Below are positions 10,271 to 27,278 of a DNA stretch of 64,000 nucleotides, in pieces; within the stretch, counting starts at the first letter, position 1, and every line of letters begins with the position of its first letter. The stretch is from Cryobacterium sp. PAMC25264 (GTDB taxonomy: Bacteria; Actinomycetota; Actinomycetes; Actinomycetales; Microbacteriaceae): positions 806,001 through 870,000 of the forward strand of contig NZ_CP080383.1 of the NCBI RefSeq assembly GCF_019443325.1, written 5' to 3'. The notes under the pieces are model-generated. The model had not been told where the DNA came from and did no database searches. It saw only the letters and a program-made list of their open reading frames with translations. A program made the translations under genes and the position numbers.

Positions 10271-11220
10271 TGAGCCCCGACCTGCCCACCCCCTCCGCCG
10301 CACCGGTCCCGCCGGTGCCCACCCTCGACGACGTCGACAACACCCCGGCCGAGGCCAAGGTCAAGGCCGCCACGCTCATCGAGGCGCTGCCCTGGCTCAA
10401 GAAGTTCCACGACCAGATCATCGTGGTCAAGTTCGGCGGTAACGCCATGGTCAGCGAGGAACTGCAGCGCGCGTTCGCCGAGGACATGGTCTACCTGCGC
10501 TACGCGGGCATCCGCCCCGTCGTCGTGCACGGCGGCGGCCCTCAGATCTCGGCGATGCTCGCCCGGCTCGGCATCGAAAGCGAGTTCCGCGGCGGCTACC
10601 GGGTGACCACCCCCGAGGCCATGGACGTGGTGCGCATGGTGCTCACCGGCCAGATCAACCGCGATCTGGTCAGCCACATCAACGCGCACGGCCCGTTGGC
10701 CGCCGGCCTCAGCGGCGAAGACGCCGGCCTGTTCCGCGGGCGCCGCCGCGGTGTTGTCATCGACGGCGAAGAGGTCGACCTCGGCCTGGTCGGCGATGTC
10801 ATCGGCGTGGACCCCGAGGCCGTGCACGCGCAGTTGAACGCCGACCGCATCCCGGTCGTCTCCTCCATCGCGCCCGACACCGACCAGCCCGGCCAGTCCC
10901 TCAACGTGAACGCGGATGCCGCGGCCGCCGCCCTCGCCGTGTCGCTGAACGCGGCCAAGCTCGTGATCCTCACCGATGTGGCCGGGCTCTACAGCGACTG
11001 GCCCAACCGTGACTCCCTCGTGTCGGTCATCGACGTCGATGCCCTCCGCGCCCTGCTTCCCGATCTCGAATCGGGCATGATCCCCAAGATGACAGCCTGC
11101 CTGGACGCCGTCGAGGGTGGCGTCGCGAAAGCGGCGATCATCGACGGACGAGTGCCGCACTCGATCCTCGTCGAGATCTTCACCGGCAGCGGTATCGGTA
11201 CAGAGGTGGTTCCCGCATGA
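10270..11220 (+). CDS. argB: Acetylglutamate kinase
   Basis: ArgB (316 residues) phosphorylates N-acetylglutamate and is usually the arginine-feedback-controlled step. It has the amino acid kinase fold motifs: [27 protein letters not shown] and [20 protein letters not shown]. Near the end are [12 protein letters not shown] and the [15 protein letters not shown] substrate region. An N-terminal extension rich in Pro and Val precedes the kinase core. It starts at ATG 10270, sharing one base with the argJ stop, and overlaps argD by 4 bases. Confidence 0.95.
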   Translation: MSPDLPTPSAAPVPPVPTLDDVDNTPAEAKVKAATLIEALPWLKKFHDQIIVVKFGGNAMVSEELQRAFAEDMVYLRYAGIRPVVVHGGGPQISAMLARLGIESEFRGGYRVTTPEAMDVVRMVLTGQINRDLVSHINAHGPLAAGLSGEDAGLFRGRRRGVVIDGEEVDLGLVGDVIGVDPEAVHAQLNADRIPVVSSIAPDTDQPGQSLNVNADAAAAALAVSLNAAKLVILTDVAGLYSDWPNRDSLVSVIDVDALRALLPDLESGMIPKMTACLDAVEGGVAKAAIIDGRVPHSILVEIFTGSGIGTEVVPA

Positions 11221-12422
11221 CCTGGCACGAACGTTACGACTCGGCGATGATGAAGACCCTGGCGCCCCCGCTGGCCGTGCTGGTGCGCGGCGAGGGCTGC
11301 TACGTCTGGGACGAGCACGGCACGAAATACCTCGACTTCCTGGCCGGAATCGCGGTCAACTCGCTCGGTCACGCGCATCCGGAGATGGTCGCCGCCGCGC
11401 AGAGCCAGATCGGCACGCTCGCGCACATCTCCAACTACTTCGCGTCACCGTCTCAGATCGAACTGGCTGAGCGCCTCAAACGCCTCACCGGTGCGGGCGA
11501 CGCGGGCCGGGTGTACTTCTGCAACTCGGGTGCCGAGGCCAACGAGGCGGCATTCAAACTCGCCCGGCTGAACACCGCCGGCGGACATCGCAGCCGCATC
11601 CTCGCGCTACACGACTCCTTCCACGGCCGCACCATGGGCGCCCTCGCGCTCACCGGCAAGCCGCTGATGCGCGCGCCGTTTCAGCCCGTCCCCGGCGGGG
11701 TGGAACACATCGACACCACCATCGAGGCCCTCGAGCGCGAACTCGACGACACCGTGGCCGCTCTGTTCCTCGAACCCGTCAAGGGCGAGGCCGGCGTCAT
11801 CGACCTGCCCGACGGCTACCTGGCCCGGGCCCGCGAACTGTGCACCGAGCACGGCGTGCTGCTGATCATCGACGAGGTGCAGACCGGGGCCGGCCGCACG
11901 GGCAAGTGGTTCGCCTACGAGCACGCCAATGTGCTGCCGGATGCCGTGACGCTCGCCAAGGGCATCGGCGGGGGAGTGCCCATCGGGGCGCTGGTCACCT
12001 TCGGCGACACCAGCGACCTGTTCCTCCGGGGCCAGCACGGCTCCACCTTCGGCGGCAACCCGTTCGTGACCGCCACGGCCAACGCCGTGCTGGGCGTCAT
12101 CGAACGCGACGACCTCGTCGGCAACGCCCGCCGCCGCGGTGAGCAGATCCGGCAGATCATTGCTCGCATCGACTCGCCCTTGATTACCGAGGTGCGCGGC
12201 CGCGGGCTCCTGCTGGGCATTGGCCTGGCCGAACCGGTAGCGCTCACGCTGGCCGCCGCAGCCCTCGCCGAGGGCCTCATCGTGAACGCCGCAAACGAAT
12301 CCAGCATCCGGATGGCGCCCCCACTGATCGTGGGCGATGCCGAGCTGGCCGATTTCGAGGACCGGTTCCGCGCCGCCCTGGCCGTTGTGACCAGTTCAGG
12401 CCTCGTCTCCACCAGCAGATAA
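11217..12422 (+). CDS. argD: Acetylornithine aminotransferase
   Basis: ArgD (401 residues) is a PLP enzyme of the class III aminotransferases. It converts N-acetylglutamate semialdehyde to N-acetylornithine. It shows [17 protein letters not shown] (cofactor phosphate binding), [36 protein letters not shown] and the PLP lysine in [14 protein letters not shown]. It overlaps argB by 4 bases (ATGA). The next gene, argF, follows after about 48 bases. Confidence 0.95.
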   Translation: MTWHERYDSAMMKTLAPPLAVLVRGEGCYVWDEHGTKYLDFLAGIAVNSLGHAHPEMVAAAQSQIGTLAHISNYFASPSQIELAERLKRLTGAGDAGRVYFCNSGAEANEAAFKLARLNTAGGHRSRILALHDSFHGRTMGALALTGKPLMRAPFQPVPGGVEHIDTTIEALERELDDTVAALFLEPVKGEAGVIDLPDGYLARARELCTEHGVLLIIDEVQTGAGRTGKWFAYEHANVLPDAVTLAKGIGGGVPIGALVTFGDTSDLFLRGQHGSTFGGNPFVTATANAVLGVIERDDLVGNARRRGEQIRQIIARIDSPLITEVRGRGLLLGIGLAEPVALTLAAAALAEGLIVNAANESSIRMAPPLIVGDAELADFEDRFRAALAVVTSSGLVSTSR

Positions 12423-12470
12423 GGTGGAGGAATCCCGCACGACACCGAAGAATCCAGCGAAAGTGACCCC

Positions 12471-13400
12471 GTGACCCGCCATTTCCTGCGCGACGACGAC
12501 ATCTCACCGGCCGAACAGGCCGAGATCCTCGATCTTGCCCTGGAACTGAAGCGAGACCGATTCGCGGTCCAGCCTCTGGCCGGACCGAAAACCGTCGCCG
12601 TGATCTTCGACAAATCCTCCACGCGCACCCGCGTCTCGTTCGCGGTCGGTATCGCCGACCTCGGCGGCAGCCCGCTGATCATCAGCACCGCGAGCAGCCA
12701 GCTGGGCGGCAAGGAGACCGCCGCCGACACGGCGCGGGTGCTCGAACGCCAGGTCGCGGCCATCGTCTGGCGCACCTACGGCCAGGCTGGACTCGAGGAA
12801 ATGGCACTGGGCACCACGGTTCCCGTCGTCAACGCGCTCTCCGACGACTTCCACCCCTGCCAGTTGCTCGCCGACCTGCTCACCATCCGTGAGCACCGCG
12901 GCGACCTCGCCGGCCAGACCCTCACCTTTCTCGGCGACGGAGCCTGCAACATGGCGCAGTCCTACCTGCTCGCCGGCGCGACGGCGGGCATGCACGTGCG
13001 CATCGCCTCGCCCGCCGGGTACACGCCCGCCGCGCAGGTTGTCGCCGACGCCGAAGCCATCGCCGCTCAGACCGGTGGCTCCGTGACCCTGTACACCGAC
13101 CCAGCCGAGGCCGTGACCGGCGTCGACGTGGTCATCACCGACACCTGGGTGTCGATGGGCAAAGAAGAAGAGAAGGCCACCCGGCTCGGCTCGCTCGGTG
13201 GTTACCGTGTCGACGCCGACCTGATGGGCCTGGCCAAGGCCGACGCCCATTTCATGCACTGCCTCCCAGCCGACCGTGGCTACGAAGTGACCGCGGATGT
13301 CATCGACGGCCCGCAGAGCATCATCTGGGATGAGGCGGAAAACCGCCTGCACGCCCAGAAGGCACTGCTGGTCTGGCTACTCGCGCGCAACGCGCGATAA
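12471..13400 (+). CDS. argF: Ornithine carbamoyltransferase
   Basis: ArgF (309 residues) condenses ornithine with carbamoyl phosphate to make citrulline. Carbamoyl phosphate binding is visible as [13 protein letters not shown] and [13 protein letters not shown]; ornithine binding as [11 protein letters not shown] and [12 protein letters not shown]. The start is GTG 12471. No argR follows, although many actinobacteria carry argR between argF and argG; the next gene here is argG. Confidence 0.95.
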   Translation: MTRHFLRDDDISPAEQAEILDLALELKRDRFAVQPLAGPKTVAVIFDKSSTRTRVSFAVGIADLGGSPLIISTASSQLGGKETAADTARVLERQVAAIVWRTYGQAGLEEMALGTTVPVVNALSDDFHPCQLLADLLTIREHRGDLAGQTLTFLGDGACNMAQSYLLAGATAGMHVRIASPAGYTPAAQVVADAEAIAAQTGGSVTLYTDPAEAVTGVDVVITDTWVSMGKEEEKATRLGSLGGYRVDADLMGLAKADAHFMHCLPADRGYEVTADVIDGPQSIIWDEAENRLHAQKALLVWLLARNAR

Positions 13401-13461
13401 CCGCAGCACCCACACGCACCACCAATAAACTTGAATCACGAACACTTTATGAAGGAGAACC

Positions 13462-16106
<2,645 letters not shown>

Positions 16107-16134
16107 GCAGCGCGCCCTCACCCGAAGTCAGCGG

Positions 16135-16755
16135 ATGACCGTCGACCGTGACCTGTTCACCCAGGACGCGGTCGGCGTAGCCCCGCTTCTGCTCGGCGGG
16201 CTACTGCGCCACGGCAGCACGGTGCTGCGGATCACCGAGGTCGAGGCCTACCTCGCCGACAGCGACCCCGGCTCGCACGCCTTCCGGCGCCGCACCGCCC
16301 GCAACGCCACCATGTTCGGGCCACCCGGGCACCTCTACGCGTATTTCAGTTACGGCATGCACGTCTGCGCGAACATCGTCTGTTCACCCGACGGTATGGC
16401 ATCCGCCGTGCTGCTGCGGGCCGGGGAGATCGTGGCGGGTCGGGCCGACGCCCGTACCCGGCGCGGCCCCACGGTGACCGACCGGGACCTGGCCCGCGGG
16501 CCGGCGCGACTGACCCGGGCCCTTGGTATCCGTCTCGACCAGGACGGCGACGACCTCCTCGCCGAGCCGTTCGAGCTCACCCTGCCCGACTCGCCGGTCG
16601 TGGCGCTCACGGGGCCTCGTACAGGCGTGGCCGGGGCCGGCGGCGGAACCGACTTCTCCTGGCGGTTCTGGATCCCGGACGAGGCGACCGTCTCGGCCTA
16701 CCGCCGACACCCCCGCCTGAGCCCGGACGTCGCCACTCATGAACCCACTAATTAA
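16135..16755 (+). CDS. DNA-3-methyladenine glycosylase (AAG/MPG family)
   Basis: This 206-residue protein is a base-excision repair enzyme that removes alkylated purines such as 3-methyladenine. It has the Mpg fold: LLGGLLRHG, the catalytic glutamate in ITEVEAYL, then SHAFRRRTARNATMFGPPGH and YFSYGMHVCANIV. The gene follows argH by 28 bases. In actinobacteria an mpg gene also lies just before tyrS. Confidence 0.92.
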   Translation: MTVDRDLFTQDAVGVAPLLLGGLLRHGSTVLRITEVEAYLADSDPGSHAFRRRTARNATMFGPPGHLYAYFSYGMHVCANIVCSPDGMASAVLLRAGEIVAGRADARTRRGPTVTDRDLARGPARLTRALGIRLDQDGDDLLAEPFELTLPDSPVVALTGPRTGVAGAGGGTDFSWRFWIPDEATVSAYRRHPRLSPDVATHEPTN

Positions 16756-16756
16756 G

Positions 16757-16779
16757 TTGCACACAACATAATCGTGCAA
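16757..16779. promoter_or_regulatory. Candidate OhrR operator
   Basis: TTGCAC (16757-16762) and GTGCAA (16774-16779) are exact inverted repeats around an 11-base AT-rich centre that contains a CATAAT box (16767-16772) resembling a -10 hexamer. It lies 21 bases before the MarR-type gene and is AT-rich against the local GC. It is a likely autoregulatory operator overlapping the promoter. Confidence 0.6.
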
Positions 16780-16799
16780 AACTCTGGTACGGTGGGGAT

Positions 16800-17240
16800 A
16801 TGGCCACCCCCCAGATCCTTCCCCCTGAGCAGCAGATCTGCTTCGCGCTGTACTCGGCGTCGCGGTCGCTCACAGGCCGCTACCGCACGCTGCTCGCACC
16901 GCTGGGCATCACCTACCCGCAGTACCTCGTCATGCTGGTGCTTTGGGAATCCGGCACCGGTACGGTCAGCCGACTGGGGGAGCGCCTGCAACTGGACTCC
17001 GGCACACTGTCCCCGCTGCTCAAGCGGCTCGAGGCCCTCGGCCTGGTCGTGCGCGGGCGATCCGAGCGCGACGAGCGGGTCGTCGAGGTGGCCCTGACCC
17101 CGGCCGGTGATGCGATGCGCAGCCAGGCGCCGCACATCACCGAGCAGATCTGCGAGGCCACCGGACTCCCTCCGGCCGAACTCATGGAGTTGCAGGGCCA
17201 GATCGCGGCCCTCGCCCAGCGCGTCCGCGCGCTCACCTGA
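16800..17240 (+). CDS. ohrR: MarR-family organic-peroxide sensor, OhrR type
   Basis: This 146-residue winged-helix protein of the MarR family has the OhrR hallmark. A single reactive cysteine sits near the N-terminus (Cys14 in QQICFALYSASR). The recognition region reads LGERLQLDSGTLSPLLKRLEALGLVVR, and the wing has SERDERVVEVALTPAG. OhrR proteins repress a peroxidase gene until the Cys is oxidised by organic hydroperoxides. The adjacent osmC gene and the upstream inverted repeat support this role. Confidence 0.88.
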   Translation: MATPQILPPEQQICFALYSASRSLTGRYRTLLAPLGITYPQYLVMLVLWESGTGTVSRLGERLQLDSGTLSPLLKRLEALGLVVRGRSERDERVVEVALTPAGDAMRSQAPHITEQICEATGLPPAELMELQGQIAALAQRVRALT

Positions 17241-17299
17241 ACCTTCCCGCCCCGGCCAGCACGTCTGGCCAGTCCCACCACAACAGAACGGAATTACCT

Positions 17300-17743
17300 A
17301 TGCCCACTCGCACCGCGCGCACCGGCTGGACCGGAACCCTCGAAGACGGTCAGGGCCAGGTCGAGCTGACCAGCTCAGGCCTCGGCACCTACGACGTCTC
17401 CTTCCCCAAGCGCAGCGCCGACAGCGCGAACGGCTTCACCAGCCCCGAAGAGCTGCTCGCCGCCGCTCACTCCGCCTGCTACTCGATGCAGCTCTCCGCC
17501 GAGCTGGCGTCAGCCGGCGACGTCACGATCGAGGCCCTCGACGTGGCAGCCGACGTCACCCTGGGCGCCGACCCGGCGGGCGGCTTCCGCCTCACCGGCA
17601 TTCACCTCACCGTTCGCGGCGAGGTCACCGGTATGGACAGCGAGACCTTCCTGGCTGCCGCGAACGCCGCCAAGTTGAACTGCCCGGTCAGCAAGGCCCT
17701 CACCGGCGTCGACATCACGCTGGATGCGGCGCTCGAAGTGTAA
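17300..17743 (+). CDS. OsmC/Ohr-family peroxidase
   Basis: This 147-residue protein of the OsmC/Ohr superfamily has two redox cysteines, Cys60 in AAHSACYSMQLS and Cys128 in KLNCPVSKAL. It also has the conserved NGFTSPEELLAAAHSA segment. The motif wording is closer to the OsmC branch than to classical Ohr. Such enzymes reduce organic hydroperoxides with dithiols. It lies 59 bases downstream of the OhrR-type gene, so it is the probable target of that regulator. Confidence 0.85.
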   Translation: MPTRTARTGWTGTLEDGQGQVELTSSGLGTYDVSFPKRSADSANGFTSPEELLAAAHSACYSMQLSAELASAGDVTIEALDVAADVTLGADPAGGFRLTGIHLTVRGEVTGMDSETFLAAANAAKLNCPVSKALTGVDITLDAALEV

Positions 17744-17756
17744 GCAGTCGCACCAC

Positions 17757-17799
17757 ACACGGCCCGGCCGGCAGGAGCATCCTGCCGGCCGGGCCGTGT
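17757..17799. terminator. Bidirectional terminator between converging genes
   Basis: A perfect 20-bp stem (17757-17776 with 17780-17799) closes on a 3-base loop. It lies 13 bases after the osmC stop and 34 bases from the end of the converging membrane gene. It can terminate both transcripts. Confidence 0.85.
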
Positions 17800-17833
17800 C
17801 GTGCGTGGGCGCCGGTCGCCGACCGGCAGTGGA

Positions 17834-18463
17834 TCAGACCTGGGCGAGGCTGACCAGAATGGCGCAGGCGCAGGCCCAGATGAGGCTCGCAAAGGTGCCG
17901 ATGATGAACCGTTCCCGGGCCTCGGACGAGGCGAGCTCGGTGAACCGGCCGACACCCTTGATGGCCACGACCACGGCGAGGGCCTCGGGGAAGCCGGCCA
18001 GGATGGCGCCGGCCACGGCGAGCCGCTCGAGGACACCGATCGTGAGGCCGCCGCGCAGCACCTCGTGCACCGGGGCCGGGGGAGTCGCCGCAGCGGAGGC
18101 CGCGGCGTCGGCGGAGGCCGGGGCGGGCGCATCCGTGCCCACCATGATGCCGCCGTGGCTGCCAGGGGCTACCGAGTTCTTCGTGGCCAACTGCAGGGCG
18201 AGCACCGCGGCCGGGCCGCCGCCGATGACGGCGAGGAGCAGCCCGGCGAGGCCGATGACCACGCCGAACGCTACCGGCGCGGCGCCCACGGGAACGGCGG
18301 CCAGCAGAAGCGCGGCAGCCAGGGCTGCCGCGGAGGCGATGGCAAACGGCTGCTTGCCGAGTCGGAAGGCGAGAACCGCCAGGATCAGCGAGGCCATGGT
18401 CACCAGGAGCAGGAGCACCCAGTAGAGGTAGAGCACGACGGAGAAGGAGTCCAGGATGTTCAT
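17834..18463 (-). CDS. Integral membrane protein of unknown function
   Basis: This 209-residue protein has about five membrane segments. The N-terminal SVVLYLYWVLLLLVTMASLI is followed by AAALAAALLLAAVPVG and GVVIGLAGLLLAVIGGG. After a cytoplasmic-looking Ala/Pro-rich linker (about residues 105-135) comes a C-terminal pair of segments around LAVAGAILAGFPEALAVVV and TFASLIWACACAILVSL. It starts 11 bases after the SatD-like gene and is surely co-transcribed. The pairing suggests that the membrane protein is controlled by its partner, but no function can be assigned. Confidence 0.75.
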   Translation of the reverse strand: MNILDSFSVVLYLYWVLLLLVTMASLILAVLAFRLGKQPFAIASAAALAAALLLAAVPVGAAPVAFGVVIGLAGLLLAVIGGGPAAVLALQLATKNSVAPGSHGGIMVGTDAPAPASADAAASAAATPPAPVHEVLRGGLTIGVLERLAVAGAILAGFPEALAVVVAIKGVGRFTELASSEARERFIIGTFASLIWACACAILVSLAQV

Positions 18464-18474
18464 GCGGTCGATTC

Positions 18475-19140
18475 CTATTCGCTGGTGTCGCGGTCGAGGT
18501 TCTGTAGCAGCCTAACGAGTGCCGGATGAGCGGCGCGCTCGACCTTCCACTGTGCGCTCTTGACGCGCTGGCTGACCGCGGCAGTGGAGATGCCGAGCTC
18601 GCGGGCAATGGCGGTCTGGGCCAGACCTCGTTCGAGCAGGTCCACGGCCTCCCATCCCTCGGTGGTGCGGCGCTGGCGCAGAAGGAGCAGCATCGACACG
18701 AGCGCCTCCACCTCTGCGGTGGTGGACGTGTCGGGGGAGTCCGCGTCGGCCTGGGCAGTCGGGTCGGAGGGAGTGGCGTCGCCTGGTGCGACCGCCGGGG
18801 TCTCCAGTGCGAACCGTGCCTCGGACCGCTTGGCCCGGGTCACCGCGGCCCGCGCCGCGATGAACGCGTCGCCCGTCGCCTGCCGGGTGGTGGCCGGGAG
18901 CGGGGTGCGGATTCGGCCGATACCCACGCCGACGCTCCAGAACCCGGTGCGGTGCAGGTCGAGCAGCACGCTGAAGGCGTCCGCGGCGACGGGAACGAGC
19001 AACTGGATCTCATCGCCGGAGGTCTGGTCGGGCGGCAGTGCGAAGGCCGCCGCGTGCCGGCCGACGAGTTTGGCGATCATCTCGGTGGCGCGGTCCCGGT
19101 CGTGGCGGCTGTCGATTTGATCTGCGGTAATCACAAACAT
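18475..19140 (-). CDS. SatD-like regulator with C-terminal helix-turn-helix
   Basis: This 221-residue protein begins MFVITADQIDSRHDRDRA and continues with SGDEIQLLVP and GVGIGRIRTPLP, a pattern I associate with the SatD family. A variable Ala/Thr/Asp-rich linker (about 115-140) leads to a C-terminal HTH, ERGLAQTAIARELGISTAAV. That HTH looks like a sigma/LuxR-type DNA-binding helix pair. Palindromes upstream of its start suggest autoregulation. The family's biochemical role is unclear to me. Confidence 0.7.
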   Translation of the reverse strand: MFVITADQIDSRHDRDRATEMIAKLVGRHAAAFALPPDQTSGDEIQLLVPVAADAFSVLLDLHRTGFWSVGVGIGRIRTPLPATTRQATGDAFIAARAAVTRAKRSEARFALETPAVAPGDATPSDPTAQADADSPDTSTTAEVEALVSMLLLLRQRRTTEGWEAVDLLERGLAQTAIARELGISTAAVSQRVKSAQWKVERAAHPALVRLLQNLDRDTSE

Positions 19141-19164
19141 GGGTTAAGTCTCCGTCCTAAATGG

Positions 19165-19215
19165 AGCCTAATCAAGGTTCAGGGATTAATCCAGTTCAAT
19201 TAAGCCTCAAGGCTT
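19165..19215. promoter_or_regulatory. Palindromic operator-like sites upstream of the SatD-like gene
   Basis: AAGCCT-ca-AGGCTT (19202-19215) is a perfect palindrome. A related AGCCT-aatc-AAGG element lies at 19166-19178, and GGATTAATCC (19183-19192) is a perfect 10-base palindrome between them. All lie in the 141-base divergent gap between the minus-strand regulator gene and tyrS and are AT-rich for this genome. They are a likely binding array for the adjacent HTH protein. Confidence 0.5.
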
Positions 19216-19281
19216 GATTCCGCCCGGATGTTCCTGGCGTCGCCACGCGGGAGAGCGCAGCCGCGCTGGTAATCTGGCTTC

Positions 19282-20583
19282 GTGTCAGACCCCAGCATCC
19301 TTGCCCAGCAAGCCAACGATCCCACCTTCGACGACGTCTGGGAGGAAATCGCCTGGCGCGGCCTCGTGCAGGTCTCCACCGACCCGGAGGCCCTGCGCAC
19401 TCTGCTCACCGGGGCACCGATCACCTACTACTGCGGATTCGACCCCACCGCGGCGAGTCTGCACCTGGGCAACCTCGTGCAGCTGCTGCTCATGCGTCGG
19501 CTGCAGCTCGCCGGGCACCACCCTCTCGGCCTCGTCGGCGGATCCACCGGACTCATCGGCGACCCGCGGCCCACTGCCGAGCGCACGCTGAACACCCCCG
19601 AGGTCGTCAACGAGTGGGTCGGATACCTGCAGGCGCAGGTCACCCGGTTCCTCAGCGCTGAGGGCGACAATGCCGTGACCCTCGTGAACAACCTGGACTG
19701 GACGGCGCCGCTGTCCGCCATCGACTTCCTGCGCGACATCGGCAAGTACTACCGGGTGGGCACCATGCTCAAGAAGGATGCCGTGAGCGCCCGGCTCAAC
19801 TCCGACGCGGGCATCAGCTACACCGAGTTCAGCTACCAAGTGCTGCAGGGGATGGACTTCCTCCAGCTGTACCGCAGCTACGGCTGCGTGTTGCAAACCG
19901 GGGGAAGTGACCAGTGGGGCAACCTCACCAGCGGCACCGACCTCATCCACCGTGCCGAGGGCACGAGCGTGCACGCCATCGGCACCCCGCTGATCACCAA
20001 CACCGACGGCACCAAGTTCGGCAAGAGCGAGGGCAACGCGGTCTGGCTCGACCCGGCTCTCACAAGCCCCTACGCCATGTACCAGTTCTGGCTCAACACC
20101 GACGACGCCGACGTCATCGACCGGCTCAAGGTCTTCACGTTCCTCAGCCGCGCCCAGATCGAGGCTCTCGCGGAAGCGGTGGCCACCGAGCCGTTCAAGC
20201 GCGAGGCGCAGCGCACCCTGGCCTTCGAGGTCACGAGTCTTGTGCACGGGGTGACCGCAACGGATGCCGCCATCCAGGCCACCCAGGCCCTCTTCGGTCA
20301 GGGTGAGCTCGCCGATCTCGATCCGGCGACCCTTGAAGCGGCGCTGCGGGCGCTGCCCAACACCACGACCTCGCCGAACGCGCAGGTGATGCAGCTGCTC
20401 GTGGACACCGGACTCACCAAGAGCCTCGGCGAGGCTCGCCGCGCGATCGGCCAAGGCGGGGTCTACCTCAACAATGTCAAGGTGACGGATGAGGCGGCCA
20501 CGGTCGAGGGGTCTGTTCTTGCCGGGGGAATGGCCGTGCTCCGACGCGGCAAGAAGACCCTCGCCGGCGTTTTTGTCGAGTAG
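19282..20583 (+). CDS. tyrS: Tyrosyl-tRNA synthetase
   Basis: TyrS (433 residues) is the class I synthetase that charges tRNA-Tyr. The HIGH-type motif appears as PTAASLHLGNLVQ, the tyrosine pocket as YRSYGCVLQTGGSDQWGN, and the KMSKS-type loop as KFGKSEGNAVWLDP. The C-terminal S4-like RNA-binding domain contains LGEARRAIGQGGVYLNNVKV. The start is GTG 19282. Confidence 0.95.
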   Translation: MSDPSILAQQANDPTFDDVWEEIAWRGLVQVSTDPEALRTLLTGAPITYYCGFDPTAASLHLGNLVQLLLMRRLQLAGHHPLGLVGGSTGLIGDPRPTAERTLNTPEVVNEWVGYLQAQVTRFLSAEGDNAVTLVNNLDWTAPLSAIDFLRDIGKYYRVGTMLKKDAVSARLNSDAGISYTEFSYQVLQGMDFLQLYRSYGCVLQTGGSDQWGNLTSGTDLIHRAEGTSVHAIGTPLITNTDGTKFGKSEGNAVWLDPALTSPYAMYQFWLNTDDADVIDRLKVFTFLSRAQIEALAEAVATEPFKREAQRTLAFEVTSLVHGVTATDAAIQATQALFGQGELADLDPATLEAALRALPNTTTSPNAQVMQLLVDTGLTKSLGEARRAIGQGGVYLNNVKVTDEAATVEGSVLAGGMAVLRRGKKTLAGVFVE

Positions 20584-21143
20584 TCCCCGGGCCCCGGCCG
20601 CTATGTGACCGGGAGGTTACGCGGGCATTGCGGGTGGATGTCGATTTGCGACACGCCCGGGATGCTCCCGGGATTGCGGGCCCCTGGGATCCCGCGTAAT
20701 GTCATCTCTTGTCACCCCACAGGTGCGGAAAGCCGAAGAGCTTCCCGGCCTCAAGCGGGACCACTTCCAAGTAACGGTATCGAATTCATTCGGACTACGG
20801 TGCTTGATGGCGTTTGATCCACTCCAATTCTGGAGTAGATCGTAACGACACGAAAACAGAATTACATCGAAGTGCCTCAGTGCAAAGGTCAATATGGCCG
20901 GCGGCTGGGTGCGTCCGATCCTTGAGAACTCAACAGCGTGCACAATGTCAAATGCCAAAAACCTCGGTCGTAGGGCTCCTTTCTAGGGAGTACCGCGGAA
21001 GAGATTCCTTTGGAAAACATTTAAACAACAAAGCAAGTCAGTAATGATTTGTTCTGTCAGTTTCAAACTTGCATCGTTGTCGCCTATTCCGGCGGCTCGG
21101 TGCACTAGATGTGACGCCAGCTTGCTGGTTAGTCAGCTAAACA
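20584..21143 (+). promoter_or_regulatory. rRNA operon promoter and leader region
   Basis: This 560-base stretch has no credible gene. A short hairpin (20656-20662 with 20666-20672, CCCGGGA/TCCCGGG) may end tyrS transcription. The sequence becomes AT-richer toward the rRNA. The 5' arm of the pre-16S processing stem lies at 20921-20941. I could not fix -35/-10 boxes with confidence. Confidence 0.6.
20921..20941 (+). other. 5' arm of pre-16S processing stem
   Basis: The stretch 20921-20941 pairs with 22846-22866 in the 16S-23S spacer. Eleven pairs around CAACAGCGTGC are perfect, with a few mismatches or wobbles at the outer end. The two arms flank the 16S gene, as expected for an RNase III cleavage stem. 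Confidence 0.7.
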
Positions 21144-26262
<5,119 letters not shown>

Positions 26263-26389
26263 ACACTCAGTTTGAATAAGCTGCTATGCGTCCACTATGT
26301 GGTTCTCGATGTACGGTCGAGAACAACGCCCACGCCACAGCGTGTGGGCTCTATAACTAAAAATATAGGTTCGATTCATCGAAAGATGT

Positions 26390-26506
26390 TTCGGCGGCTA
26401 TAGCAAGAGGGAAACGCCCGGTCACATTCCGAACCCGGAAGCTAAGACTCTTTGCGCCGATGGTACTGCAGGGGGGACCCTGTGGGAGAGTAGGACACCG
26501 CCGGAC
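26390..26506 (+). rRNA. rrf: 5S ribosomal RNA, copy 1
   Basis: About 117 bases, from TTCGGCGGCTATAGC to GACACCGCCGGAC. The terminal helix is formed by CGGCGG and CCGCCG. It holds the conserved loops GGGAAACGCCCGGTC and CCGAACCCGGAAGCTAAG. It differs from copy 2 only at the T/C of GGCTATAGC versus GGCCATAGC. It follows the 23S by about 130 bases. Confidence 0.93.
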
Positions 26507-26522
26507 TTAACTTAGAAACACC

Positions 26523-26554
26523 AGAAAAGCCACCCCGACCGGGGTGGCTTTTCT
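26523..26554 (+). terminator. Rho-independent terminator after 5S copy 1
   Basis: A perfect 14-bp stem (26523-26536 with 26541-26554) has a GACC loop, and the 3' arm ends in TTTTCT. It would end the rRNA operon before the second 5S copy. Confidence 0.85.
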
Positions 26555-26580
26555 GCGTTTAACCCCCACGCCGCTGCCCT

Positions 26581-26863
26581 CCGCGACCACGTCCCGGATG
26601 CCGCACCCCACCCCGGTCGAACCCGTCCAGACCCCGCAGGCCGACCTCCAAACCCCACCACAACGACCCGTCACCAGATCTCGACCAGCTCGACCAGCGA
26701 GGCGGGCGCGTCCCGCAAACATCCGCGACTGCGTCCTGGATGCCGCACCCCACGTTGGTCGAGCCCGTCGAGACCCGTAGGCCGGCCTCCGAGCCGCACC
26801 ACAAGGGCCCGTCACCGGGTCTCGACGAGCTCGACCAGCGAGGCGGGTGCGTTTCGCAGACAT
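26581..26863. repeat. Tandem 142-base repeat between the two 5S copies, with dispersed TCGAG motifs
   Basis: Two adjacent units, 26581-26722 and 26723-26863, align along their whole length and both start CCGCGAC. Each contains copies of the palindrome-like word related to GGTCGAGCTCGTCGAGACC that also occurs at 41.1 and 51.6 kb. I see no gene here, only short open frames created by the repeat. The rest of the gap (26864-27060) has nothing recognisable. Confidence 0.75.
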
Positions 26864-27060
26864 CAGCGATCTTGTCGGACGGGGCCGGCAACATCCGCGA
26901 CCTGTGAGCAAAGCACCGGAGCGGGCGCGTTTTTGGGGCCTCGCTGACCGATCGCGGGGGAGGCGGTGAGGGCCGTTGTCCTGTAGACTCGAGGGATCGA
27001 AGCTTGATGGTTCGAAACGACTTGATGGCCGGCACCTGGTGCCGGGGCATCGCACCTTGT

Positions 27061-27177
27061 TTCGGCGGCCATAGCAAGAGGGAAACGCCCGGTCACATTC
27101 CGAACCCGGAAGCTAAGACTCTTTGCGCCGATGGTACTGCAGGGGGGACCCTGTGGGAGAGTAGGACACCGCCGGAC
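27061..27177 (+). rRNA. rrf: 5S ribosomal RNA, copy 2
   Basis: This copy is nearly identical to the 5S at 26390, one base apart in helix I-II. It lies about 555 bases further on, beyond the first copy's terminator. The flanking 3' bases TTAACTTAG are also shared, so the duplication includes a little downstream DNA. It has its own terminator. No 16S or 23S precedes it directly. Whether it is transcribed depends on read-through or on a promoter in 26870-27060. Confidence 0.92.
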
Positions 27178-27187
27178 TTAACTTAGT

Positions 27188-27219
27188 CAAAATGGCCACC
27201 CATTCGGGTGGCCATTTTG
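27188..27219 (+). terminator. Rho-independent terminator after 5S copy 2
   Basis: A 14-bp stem is formed by 27188-27201 and 27206-27219, with an ATTC loop. The stem begins CAAAATGG and ends CCATTTTG. Its sequence differs from the first terminator, so the two 5S units are not simple whole copies. Confidence 0.85.
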
Positions 27220-27278
27220 CGTTAACGTACGCTGGAGATGCAGTCCGGTACGTAAGCCACACCTACAGGAGATAAACA

